A DNA stretch of 20,844 nucleotides from the IMG/VR virus record IMGVR_UViG_3300050131_000330, positions 1-20,844 of that record; one strand, given 5' to 3'. The DNA is from a virus. Under the pieces are notes generated by a model. That model was given only the letters and a program-made list of their open reading frames with translations. It was not told the origin of the DNA and searched no databases. The position numbers and the translations under genes were made by a program. This document shows positions 15,251 to 20,844 of the stretch, one piece after another; the first letter of the stretch is position 1; each line of letters opens with the position of its first letter.

Positions 15251-16810
15251 TCACGGCGAAAATTTATCGCCCTGGGATCGGCTGGCCTGATCATGATGGC
15301 ACCGGGCGTCTGGTCTTTGTCGCGGGCGACAGTCGGGCCGACTTTCGACTATTACATAAGTCCGACGGGTAACGACGCCAACGCCGGTACGGTCGCGAGC
15401 CCCTGGGCGATCACGAGTGCTCGTTACGGTAGTGCGAACTTCACGAAGACCTACGGTAAGCGCGTCGGCTTCATGCCGGGCACCTACAATGTCGCGGCTT
15501 ACATGCAGAAGGACTCCTCCACGGGCGCTCTGCAGATCCCGGGCGGCACAGCGGCGAGCCCGACTTACTGGGCCTCCTGCGATGCTTCGGGGAACTATAG
15601 TCCCTTGACGGCAACGATCACCGCGCTCGCGGGCGGAGTCTACGGCGGCATCCCCGGCACGACCTACAACGGCCGCAACGGACCCGTCATAGCGAATACG
15701 AAGAGCAATTATCCTTCCGGCAATTTTACGATCGACGGTATCGTGCTCAGCGGCTTCGCCTACAAAGGTATTCGAGTGGGCGGCGGCTCCTCCGGCGACG
15801 GCCCCAGCAACGTCGCGGGCGTCACAATCAAGAACTGCCTCTTCACCGGCGGCAGCTGCATCGGCAACGCCACGGACAATTGCTTTGCGGTGTGGCTCGA
15901 CTACACCTTGGGCGCAGTCGTTTTCAACAACAAGTTCTTGAACAATTTGGGCTTCGCCAACGGTAGCTGCGATCACTTGGCCGCCGTCGGCACGTGGGGC
16001 GCGCAGGGGTCGCAGATCTCCTTCAACACGATGCAGAACGCGGGCTACATCTGGGGGAAGGAAAATGCCAACCAGGGCAACAACGTCTTCAACAACTTTA
16101 TTGATGTGTCGATGTACACTGGGCAGTCGAGCGCGAACGGTCTCCAGGATTTTACCGGTGCTACCGCGACGGGCCTAACCCAAACGACGAACATCCACCA
16201 CAACATCATCCTCTCCAGTTCCTTCGGCCTCGGGTACTACGGGCTCAACCAGGCGGACGGCTGGACCACTCCGGTCAACTTTTACAGCAACACGATCGTG
16301 ATGGTGCAGACAGGCGGCCAGATCATCGAGGCGGCGATCTGGATGTACTCCGAGGTCGCGAAGAACGTGACGCTGCACAGCAACCTCGTGACCGGGGCGG
16401 TATCGGGGGACTACCGGATGTTCCGCTTCAACGCGGGCGGCTTGCTCCAGTGGGACTACAACCTCTTCCCCGCGAACGCCACGTGGGACCTGCTCGCGAA
16501 CGGCGCGGGCGGAGTCTACAACAGCCCCGCCTACGGCACTCTTGCGAGCATCCAGGCGGCGGTGGCTGCCGCGGGGTTCTCGGGCTTCGAGGCGCACGGA
16601 GTACAGAACAGCAATCCGCAGTTCGTCGGCGGAAGCCCCTCATCGCCCGCAGCCGCCTATCAGCTGCAAAGCGGATCGCCCGCCAGGGGCAAAGGCAAGG
16701 GCGGCATCGACATCGGCGCCTGGGACGGCACGGTGACGCAGATCGGCTGCGCAGCGGCCGTCGTCGCGACGGTGGCGCCCCGCCCTCCCAGCAATGTAAC
16801 CGTGAGCTAA
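15236..16810 (+). CDS. Tat-signal right-handed beta-helix protein, paralogue of the giant tail protein's C-terminus
   Basis: A 524-residue protein. ATG 15236 is chosen because it overlaps the DUF5675 stop as ATGA and because it places a full twin-arginine signal at the N-terminus: SRRKFIALGSAGLIMMAPG (residues 6-24). From residue 39 (YYISPTGNDANAG) to about 498 the protein aligns collinearly with the C-terminal beta-helix of the protein encoded at 1919-5689, sharing blocks such as NAGYIWGKE, NQGNNV, GLTQTTN.HHNI and GDYRM. Parallel-beta-helix proteins of this look include polysaccharide lyases and hydrolases, but catalytic residues cannot be picked out. The signal suggests export of folded protein to the periplasm of the infected cell, in contrast to the tail-bound copy. 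The C-terminal 25 residues (GCAAAVVATVAPRPP) are hydrophobic and proline-rich. Fold and signal are well supported; activity is unknown. Confidence 0.8.
   Translation: MNPAVSRRKFIALGSAGLIMMAPGVWSLSRATVGPTFDYYISPTGNDANAGTVASPWAITSARYGSANFTKTYGKRVGFMPGTYNVAAYMQKDSSTGALQIPGGTAASPTYWASCDASGNYSPLTATITALAGGVYGGIPGTTYNGRNGPVIANTKSNYPSGNFTIDGIVLSGFAYKGIRVGGGSSGDGPSNVAGVTIKNCLFTGGSCIGNATDNCFAVWLDYTLGAVVFNNKFLNNLGFANGSCDHLAAVGTWGAQGSQISFNTMQNAGYIWGKENANQGNNVFNNFIDVSMYTGQSSANGLQDFTGATATGLTQTTNIHHNIILSSSFGLGYYGLNQADGWTTPVNFYSNTIVMVQTGGQIIEAAIWMYSEVAKNVTLHSNLVTGAVSGDYRMFRFNAGGLLQWDYNLFPANATWDLLANGAGGVYNSPAYGTLASIQAAVAAAGFSGFEAHGVQNSNPQFVGGSPSSPAAAYQLQSGSPARGKGKGGIDIGAWDGTVTQIGCAAAVVATVAPRPPSNVTVS
15350..16729 (+). 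repeat. Beta-helix module, copy B (dispersed intragenomic duplication)
   Basis: Second copy of the module at 4211-5646; similarity starts just after the Tat signal and ends at GAWDG. Copy B lacks the Fn3, hydrolase-like and Ig-like parts that precede copy A. Confidence 0.85.
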
Positions 16811-16821
16811 TCACTACCCCG

Positions 16822-16854
16822 TGGAGACCCCTCAATCATGAACCCCGCGCAGTG
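16822..16854 (+). repeat. Imperfect direct repeat, right copy, at the start of the holin-like gene
   Basis: Partner of 15220-15250. It contains the same TGGAGA element, the exact core TCAATCATGAACCC (16831-16844 region) with the start codon of the holin-like gene, and AGTG at the end. The repeat makes both encoded proteins begin MNPA although their continuations are unrelated. Confidence 0.8.
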
Positions 16855-17212
16855 GACCACCTCCCAGATTGCGAAGACCGCGCTCATCGGCATGCTCGGC
16901 GCCATCCCCGTGCTGGCCCCCAATCTCGCGAAGACCTTTGGCCTGACAGATTCGACCCTGATCGGGGAAAAAGCGGACGCGCTCATGGCCCTCGGCGGGG
17001 GCCTTTGGATGCTGGGGTCGTTGGTCTGGGCACTAATCGAGCGAGTGCGCTCCAACGTCCAGCCGCTGACGCTCACCAAGGCCGCCGCGGCCGCCGCCAT
17101 AACCCCCACCTCGCAAGTGATGCAGGACGCGCACGACGCCATACAGGCGGGCGCGACGATTAACAGCGTTGACATTGTCCCCCCTTCCCCGATTGACCTG
17201 GAGCCCAAGTAA
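16838..17212 (+). CDS. Holin-like small membrane protein
   Basis: A 124-residue protein from ATG 16838 with GGAG about 11 bases upstream. Two hydrophobic segments are visible: KTALIGMLGAIPVLAPNLA (about 13-31) and ADALMALGGGLWMLGSLVWA (about 46-65), the second followed by ERVRS, a usual positive cytoplasmic edge. The C-terminal half is polar and alanine-rich, ending DIVPPSPIDLEPK. Size, topology and place beside lipoproteins and DUF5675 fit a holin or a related late membrane protein, but no named family is recognised. The lipoprotein gene begins two bases after its stop. Confidence 0.5.
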   Translation: MNPAQWTTSQIAKTALIGMLGAIPVLAPNLAKTFGLTDSTLIGEKADALMALGGGLWMLGSLVWALIERVRSNVQPLTLTKAAAAAAITPTSQVMQDAHDAIQAGATINSVDIVPPSPIDLEPK

Positions 17213-17213
17213 C

Positions 17214-17684
17214 ATGAAATACTTCCCCCGTTTCCCCCTCATCGCGCTCGCTGCGGTGCTCGCCCTCACGGGCTGCGCGACGCTCAACAACCTGACCAAC
17301 ACGCAGGTGGTCGTCGCGAACCAGGTGCTCACCCTCGGCGCCGAACTTTACATACAAAAGGCCGGCGGAACCGCGGTGCCTCCGGCGCTTTTTTCCGTCG
17401 CGCAGCAGGCGCGGGCGCAGCAGCTGAAGAGCTTCGCGGTGGAGATTAACGGCTTTGCAAGCGGCACCGTGCCACTGACGCAGTTGGACGGAGTGCTGGC
17501 GGGTTGGATCGCGAAGGCGAAGACTCCTCTGGAGCAGGGGTTGCGGCAGGCGCTGATCTTTGAAGTAGATCAGCTGCTCGCCACGAAGATCACTTCCGGT
17601 GCGTTGAACGCCGCGGCGACGGCCATCGTCAGCGAAATATCCGCAGACTGGATCACGGCGGCGACCGCTTACGGCGCAGTGTGA
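17214..17684 (+). CDS. Phage lipoprotein
   Basis: A 156-residue protein from ATG 17214, with GGAG at 17201-17204 nine bases upstream; the open frame further upstream overlaps the holin-like gene and is not needed. Residues 1-21 form a lipoprotein signal (RFPLIALAAVLALTGC) with lipobox LTGC and acylated C21. The mature part is helical (VVVANQVLTLGAELYIQKAG, PLEQGLRQALIFEVDQLLA) with no cysteines. It probably sits in the periplasm, attached to a membrane. As it follows a holin-like gene it could be an outer-membrane spanin component or a superinfection-exclusion lipoprotein, but at 135 mature residues it is larger than most o-spanins. The stop overlaps the next gene as GTGA. Confidence 0.65.
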   Translation: MKYFPRFPLIALAAVLALTGCATLNNLTNTQVVVANQVLTLGAELYIQKAGGTAVPPALFSVAQQARAQQLKSFAVEINGFASGTVPLTQLDGVLAGWIAKAKTPLEQGLRQALIFEVDQLLATKITSGALNAAATAIVSEISADWITAATAYGAV

Positions 17685-17980
17685 GGCTGACGGAGCTCAA
17701 CCCCCGCTGGTATGTCCTGCCGGCGGGGGGACCGAAGATAGGGCTGACGTTCGACTGCCCGCATTGCCGGACGGAGCGGCTTGGCGTCGCGTTTCACCAC
17801 ACGGGGCGAGAGGCCATGGAGGATGCCGAGCTGCACACGCACGGGCAGAATGGCCCCATTTGGCTCATCTCCGGAGACTCCGACGGCTACTCCTTTGAGC
17901 ACCTGTCGTTGTCGCCTTCTATAGATGCAAGCGCCGTGGGGCATTGGCACGGGTTCATCACGGACGGCGAGGTAAAGTAA
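17681..17980 (+). CDS. Small Cys/His-rich phage protein (possibly DUF6527-like)
   Basis: A 99-residue protein from GTG 17681, coupled to the lipoprotein stop. It has LNPRWYVLPAG at the start, GLTFDCPHCRTERLGVAF with C26, H28 and C29, WLISGDSDGY in the middle, and a C-terminal LSLSPSID....GHWHGFITDGEV with H88 and H90. The Cys and His positions could bind a metal. Small phage proteins with this 'FDCPHC ... LSPSI ... HWHGFI' plan are familiar, and the ending recalls the DUF6527 group, but I am unsure of the family. No signal peptide or membrane segment, so it is presumably cytoplasmic. Its function is unknown. Confidence 0.6.
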   Translation: MRLTELNPRWYVLPAGGPKIGLTFDCPHCRTERLGVAFHHTGREAMEDAELHTHGQNGPIWLISGDSDGYSFEHLSLSPSIDASAVGHWHGFITDGEVK

Positions 17981-17999
17981 AAGAGGGGCAGACGGAAGT

Positions 18000-18003
18000 G
18001 GAG
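18000..18003 (+). promoter_or_regulatory. Ribosome binding site deciding the GTG start at 18013
   Basis: GGAG lies nine bases before GTG 18013, in an intergenic gap of 32 bases. The T-run at 18005-18010 in the same gap has no hairpin before it, so it is not called a terminator. Confidence 0.55.
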
Positions 18004-18012
18004 GTTTTTTAA

Positions 18013-18489
18013 GTGAAACGATTAACAGCCCTTTTTGCAACGCTACTCACTGGATGCGTCGCAGTAACTCCGCCGAGCATCGTTCGTGATGCGGAAGAAA
18101 TTGTTCCCTGGCCGATCGCTGTACTGACGACCGACTGCCCCGCGCAGTACATCGGCGAGGTGGGCGCGCCGAACGGTGAAATCTACTTTCTCAACTGCTG
18201 GGGCGACAGCGTAGATGGAACTGAAACCGATGTCGCCTTCACACCGCTCGTGCTGCATGAGTCGGCGGCCGTGCCGCCCAAGCCCTTTAAGCTATTCGTT
18301 GTCACCCGCTGCAAGAAGCCTGTGCAGCTGGTCGGCATTGCCGACGACGGCGCAGTGTTCAGCGAGCCAGCGAAGCACATGCCGATAGCGGAGCTGAACA
18401 AACGCATCGCAATGGTGGAAGCGAGCAACGTCGTCTATGTCCCTTTGCCCGTAACCTGTGCACCGCCCCCGGGAGGATCCAACCTGTGA
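18013..18489 (+). CDS. Phage lipoprotein, uncharacterised
   Basis: A 158-residue protein from GTG 18013. The N-terminus KRLTALFATLLTGC is a short lipoprotein signal with lipobox LTGC and C15 as the lipid site. The mature part has no recognised domain; strand-rich segments IAVLTTDCPAQYIGEVG, GEIYFLNCWGD and KLFVVTRCKKPVQLVGI are visible, and C38, C58, C97 and a C-terminal CAPPPGG could form disulphides in the periplasm. Its stop overlaps the start of the peptidase gene (GTGA at 18486-18489), and the ribosome site for the peptidase lies in its last codons. The pair is therefore probably co-translated and might act together. Confidence 0.6.
   Translation: MKRLTALFATLLTGCVAVTPPSIVRDAEEIVPWPIAVLTTDCPAQYIGEVGAPNGEIYFLNCWGDSVDGTETDVAFTPLVLHESAAVPPKPFKLFVVTRCKKPVQLVGIADDGAVFSEPAKHMPIAELNKRIAMVEASNVVYVPLPVTCAPPPGGSNL
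18471..18477 (+). promoter_or_regulatory. Strong ribosome binding site for the cysteine peptidase gene
   Basis: GGGAGGA lies eight bases before GTG 18486, the best Shine-Dalgarno match in the window. It is inside the end of the lipoprotein gene and fixes the overlapping GTG as the peptidase start. Confidence 0.7.
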
Positions 18490-19268
18490 CTAGACCTGTT
18501 CGCTTCGGCCGCCAGCCCCGCAAGCACGACACCCGCATCCCGCACATGAGCGCGTTGCTGGCGGGCAAGGCATCCCCCCCTCCACCGCCGTCTGCAGACT
18601 ATACGGTCGGGATGCCCGCGGACCTGGGGATCATGCTCAATGGGACCCTGGGGGATTGCACCTGCGCGGCGCTGTTCCACGCGCTGCAGGTCTGGACCTT
18701 CAACGCCGCCGCGGCGATGGTGACGCCGCCGGACTCCGACGTGCTGGCGCTCTACGAAGCCGCCTGCGGGTACAATCCCGCGGACCCCTCCACGGACCAG
18801 GGCGGGGATGAGCAAGCGGTGCTGGCCTACGCGCTCAACACCGGGTTGCAGACCGACGCCGGGATGCACCGCCTCGCCGCGTATGTTGAGATCGACCCGA
18901 AGAACACCGACGATGTGCGGCGCGCGATCGCGGCTTGCGGCCTCGTTTACATCGGATTCGATGTGCCTCAATATCTGGCAGACTACTTAACCGCGCCGAA
19001 TTCCGTTTGGGATCTTTGGCACAAAGCCGACAACAGCATCGCGGGCGGGCATGCAGTTATTCTTGCTGGATACACTAGCAGTGGTGTGCGGGTAATTTCC
19101 TGGGGTAACTATTACACCATGACCTGGGACTTTTTCGCTCGCCGGGTGGACGAGGTCTACGCGCTGGCGGACGCGGATTGGATAAAGGCGACGGGCCTTT
19201 CCCCCGGCGGCTTGTCGCTCGCGGCGCTGAAGGCGCAGATGCTGGCCTTGAAGGCTGAAGGGACGTAA
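18486..19268 (+). CDS. Papain-like cysteine peptidase (C1-like fold)
   Basis: A 260-residue protein from GTG 18486. The order of catalytic motifs matches a papain-like fold: LNGTLGDCTCAALFHALQVW with nucleophile C58; SIAGGHAVILAGYTSSGVRV with H189; and ISWGNYYTMTWDFF with N208 at the Asn position. The N-terminal 45 residues are basic then proline-rich (KASPPPPPSADY) with no signal peptide, so the protein is either virion-borne, cytoplasmic, or released at lysis. Related 'GDC ... GGHAV ... SWG' proteins occur as phage accessory genes with unknown targets. It lies between a lipoprotein and a lipase, so an envelope or host-protein target is plausible. The triad is clear; substrate is unknown. 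It could also be an inactive fold relative. Confidence 0.75.
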   Translation: MTRPVRFGRQPRKHDTRIPHMSALLAGKASPPPPPSADYTVGMPADLGIMLNGTLGDCTCAALFHALQVWTFNAAAAMVTPPDSDVLALYEAACGYNPADPSTDQGGDEQAVLAYALNTGLQTDAGMHRLAAYVEIDPKNTDDVRRAIAACGLVYIGFDVPQYLADYLTAPNSVWDLWHKADNSIAGGHAVILAGYTSSGVRVISWGNYYTMTWDFFARRVDEVYALADADWIKATGLSPGGLSLAALKAQMLALKAEGT

Positions 19269-19271
19269 GGG

Positions 19272-20135
19272 GTGTTCACCCCCGCGCGCGCGGCGCAGCT
19301 CGGGTTGCTGGTCAATTACGCCATGGATATGTACCGCGGCGACCGGGAGAACCTCACCCCCGCGCCGGACGCGCGGCTCGCGCCCGACTGGCGGTTGCTC
19401 GGGTACCTCGCCTCCAGCGACTGTCTGTTCCGCCGCGGGCAGACTTTGGCGCTGGGCGACCCGGTGTGCTTTGGGTATTTGGCGCAGAACGTTGCCGAGC
19501 CGTCGCAGTACATCGCGACCTTGCGAGGGACTGACGGCATCATAGAGTGGATCGAGGACGCGGAGTTCCTCCCCATCGCGCACCCGGCGGGCGGGAAAGT
19601 GGAGGAAGGGTTCTACGACCTTTACTCCGACATGAGGTATTTGAGCGCCGCCCCAGCGGGGTCGGACCCCGCGCAAGCACCGTTCGCGGCCGCCGGCATC
19701 GCTGCCGCGGTCGGCACCGGCACGCTGACGGTCATCGGCCACAGCCTCGGCGCCGCAATGGCGACGTACCTGAGCTACGACCTGGCGGCGCCGGATGCGT
19801 TGGACACGCGGGTGGCGACCTGCCTGCTGGCCTCCCCGCGGCCTGGGGATGCCGCCTTTGTCAAAGCGTTCGCCACGCGGGTTAAAGCCGCGCAAGCCTT
19901 TGCGTACGAGCTGGATATCGTCCCGCGGGTTCCATTGGGCCCGGACTACACGGACCTGTTGAGTTTAAACTGGATTGGCATCAACACTGCGCAGGCGAAG
20001 ATCTGTTTCTCGCTCCCGTGCCATCATCATGTGTTGAGCTACTGCTCCATGCTGGACTGGGCCTTAACGGACTGGCGCAAGGCGCTCGCGGTGGACGCAC
20101 CGTTCGTGGCCTGCATAAAGGGGCCTGCTTCTTAG
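19272..20135 (+). CDS. Class-3 lipase (alpha/beta hydrolase)
   Basis: A 287-residue protein from GTG 19272, three bases after the peptidase stop. The nucleophile elbow is VIGHSLGAAMATYLSYDL with S158. The acid is D215 in YELDIVPRVP, and the base is probably H253 in CHHHVLSYC. Upstream, YIATLRGTDGIIEWIEDAEF is the usual oxyanion-strand region of lipase class 3 (RGT), and KVEEGFYDLYSDM matches its 'v..Gf...y' helix; ASPRPGDAAFV follows the nucleophile as expected. No signal peptide or membrane segment is present. The enzyme would hydrolyse acyl esters, perhaps phospholipids or storage lipids. Its place after a cysteine peptidase suggests a role in envelope breakdown at lysis or entry. The fold and triad are firm; substrate and timing are inferred. 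Confidence 0.85.
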   Translation: MFTPARAAQLGLLVNYAMDMYRGDRENLTPAPDARLAPDWRLLGYLASSDCLFRRGQTLALGDPVCFGYLAQNVAEPSQYIATLRGTDGIIEWIEDAEFLPIAHPAGGKVEEGFYDLYSDMRYLSAAPAGSDPAQAPFAAAGIAAAVGTGTLTVIGHSLGAAMATYLSYDLAAPDALDTRVATCLLASPRPGDAAFVKAFATRVKAAQAFAYELDIVPRVPLGPDYTDLLSLNWIGINTAQAKICFSLPCHHHVLSYCSMLDWALTDWRKALAVDAPFVACIKGPAS

Positions 20136-20139
20136 GGGA
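20135..20139 (+). promoter_or_regulatory. Ribosome binding site for the secreted Fn3 protein gene
   Basis: GGGGA, starting on the last base of the lipase stop codon, lies nine bases before ATG 20149. It supports this start and shows that no terminator separates the two genes. Confidence 0.55.
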
Positions 20140-20148
20140 AAATTTGAA

Positions 20149-20844
20149 ATGCGTAAATTGTTGATCTTTTTCGGGCTTCTGAGTCTCGCGAGCGTCGCCG
20201 CTGCGCAAAATGCCACGGGCCTCGCGCTCACCGCGCCGGGCCTTATCGCCGCGACGCAGGCGAACGTCGTCACATCCACTCGGAACACCGCTTGGGCTTT
20301 TCCGGGGGCGGGCATCTACGTGCTGTCCTACCCTACGGTGCCGCCGAGTGCAGGGGCGGTTTCCTGGGCGGATGCGCAGTTGCAATTCCGGCAGTGGTCG
20401 CTGATCCCCGCGACCTACGGGGTGGAGGCTTGCACGCTGAGCCTCGCGCCGGGGGTCGTCATGGTGCCGGGGTCGTCGACCGACCCCTGCGGCTACGGGG
20501 TGAGCGCGAGCAAGGTGTTCTTGGCGAAGAGCCTTGTCGCTGTCGCCCCTACGCCTGTTCCGCCTCCGGTCGTTGTTCCGCCCGTAGGGCCGACAGCGAC
20601 AACCGCGACGGTCAACTGGCTCGCCCCGACGACCAACACCAACGGCACCCCGCTCACGAACCTCGCGAGCTTCAACCTCTACATGGGCGCCTCCGCCGGC
20701 ACGCTCGCGAAGATCGCGGTGGTGGGTCCGGGGGTCTTAACCTATACCACCGGAACCCTCGCCGCCGGCACCTACTGGTTCACCGTCACGGCGGTTTCGG
20801 GCGCCGGGGTGGAAAGCACGCGTCCCGCGGCGGTGTCGGCCGTC
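20149..20844 (+). CDS. Sec-signal protein with fibronectin III domain (3' partial)
   Basis: The frame is open from ATG 20149 to the window end (232 codons) with no stop, so the gene continues beyond. Residues 1-19 are a Sec signal peptide (MRKLLIFFGLLSLASVAAA, likely cut before Q20). Residues 20-125 form an unrecognised beta-rich domain with two cysteines (EACTLSLAPG and DPCGYGV), perhaps a disulphide. A proline-rich linker (VAPTPVPPPVVVPPVGP) leads to a fibronectin-III-like domain: ATVNWLAPTTNTNGTPLTNL, FNLYMGAS, YWFTVTAVSGAGVES. The product is probably exported to the periplasm of the infected cell. A 19-base inverted repeat spans the linker. What follows the Fn3 domain cannot be seen. Confidence 0.7.
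   Translation, partial: MRKLLIFFGLLSLASVAAAQNATGLALTAPGLIAATQANVVTSTRNTAWAFPGAGIYVLSYPTVPPSAGAVSWADAQLQFRQWSLIPATYGVEACTLSLAPGVVMVPGSSTDPCGYGVSASKVFLAKSLVAVAPTPVPPPVVVPPVGPTATTATVNWLAPTTNTNGTPLTNLASFNLYMGASAGTLAKIAVVGPGVLTYTTGTLAAGTYWFTVTAVSGAGVESTRPAAVSAV
20534..20602. repeat. 19-base inverted repeat in a coding linker
   Basis: Left arm TTGTCGCTGTCGCCCCTAC (20534-20552) and right arm GTAGGGCCGACAGCGACAA (20584-20602) are reverse complements with one mismatch, separated by 31 bases. The repeat spans the proline-rich linker between the N-terminal and Fn3 domains of the secreted protein. No T-run follows, so it does not look like a terminator. Confidence 0.8.

Noticed and set aside
17169-17200. 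TTGACA as a -35 promoter box
   Set aside because: No matching -10 element lies 16-19 bases downstream, and it is inside the holin-like gene.
18001-18012. T-run as a rho-independent terminator
   Set aside because: No stem precedes the six T residues; it is an AT-rich spacer before a GTG start.

Overview
The window is a late-gene segment of a tailed, contractile-tail (myovirus-type) bacteriophage. Every supported gene lies on the + strand, the genes are packed tightly (many GTGA/ATGA start-stop overlaps), and base composition is GC-rich throughout. Two lipoprotein signal peptides with clear lipoboxes, a twin-arginine signal and several inner-membrane proteins point to a Gram-negative, high-GC host, probably a proteobacterium. 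No terminase, capsid, replication, integrase, tRNA or CRISPR sequence is present. The window starts inside one gene and ends inside another.

Region 1 (2-13512) is the tail tip and baseplate. The order is: C-terminal part of the tape measure protein with a tail-lysozyme domain; Dit-like baseplate protein; a three-gene block (1919-6933) holding a 1256-residue multidomain protein and two beta-rich probable virion proteins; a baseplate plug with an added PASTA domain; hub; Gp138-type spike; gp25-like sheath initiator; baseplate J-like wedge; DUF2612 wedge protein; and a pectate-lyase-fold tailspike. The core order resembles simple Pam3-like contractile baseplates. The three-gene block looks like accessory adhesion or depolymerase cargo placed between the Dit-like and plug genes.

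Region 2 (13639-15239) holds small membrane and coiled-coil proteins (one TM plus coiled coil; a 56-residue two-TM glycine-rich DUF3309-like protein; a long coiled coil with a C-terminal TM), then a DUF5675 protein whose His/Ser-Gly-Cys motif recalls L,D-transpeptidases.

Region 3 (15236-20844) is rich in envelope-directed products: a Tat-signal beta-helix protein that is a full-length paralogue of the C-terminal domain of the 1256-residue tail protein; a holin-like membrane protein; two lipoproteins; a small Cys/His-rich protein; a papain-like cysteine peptidase; a class-3 lipase with a Ser-Asp-His triad; and a Sec-signal protein with a fibronectin III domain that runs off the window.

The most unusual points are: (a) duplication of the beta-helix module as a virion domain and as a Tat-exported free protein, the latter bracketed by imperfect direct repeats of about 32 bp that overlap two start codons; (b) a PASTA domain fused to a baseplate plug; and (c) the late cassette combining protease, lipase, lipoproteins and Tat/Sec-exported proteins. 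All functional roles are read from motifs and layout, without database searches.
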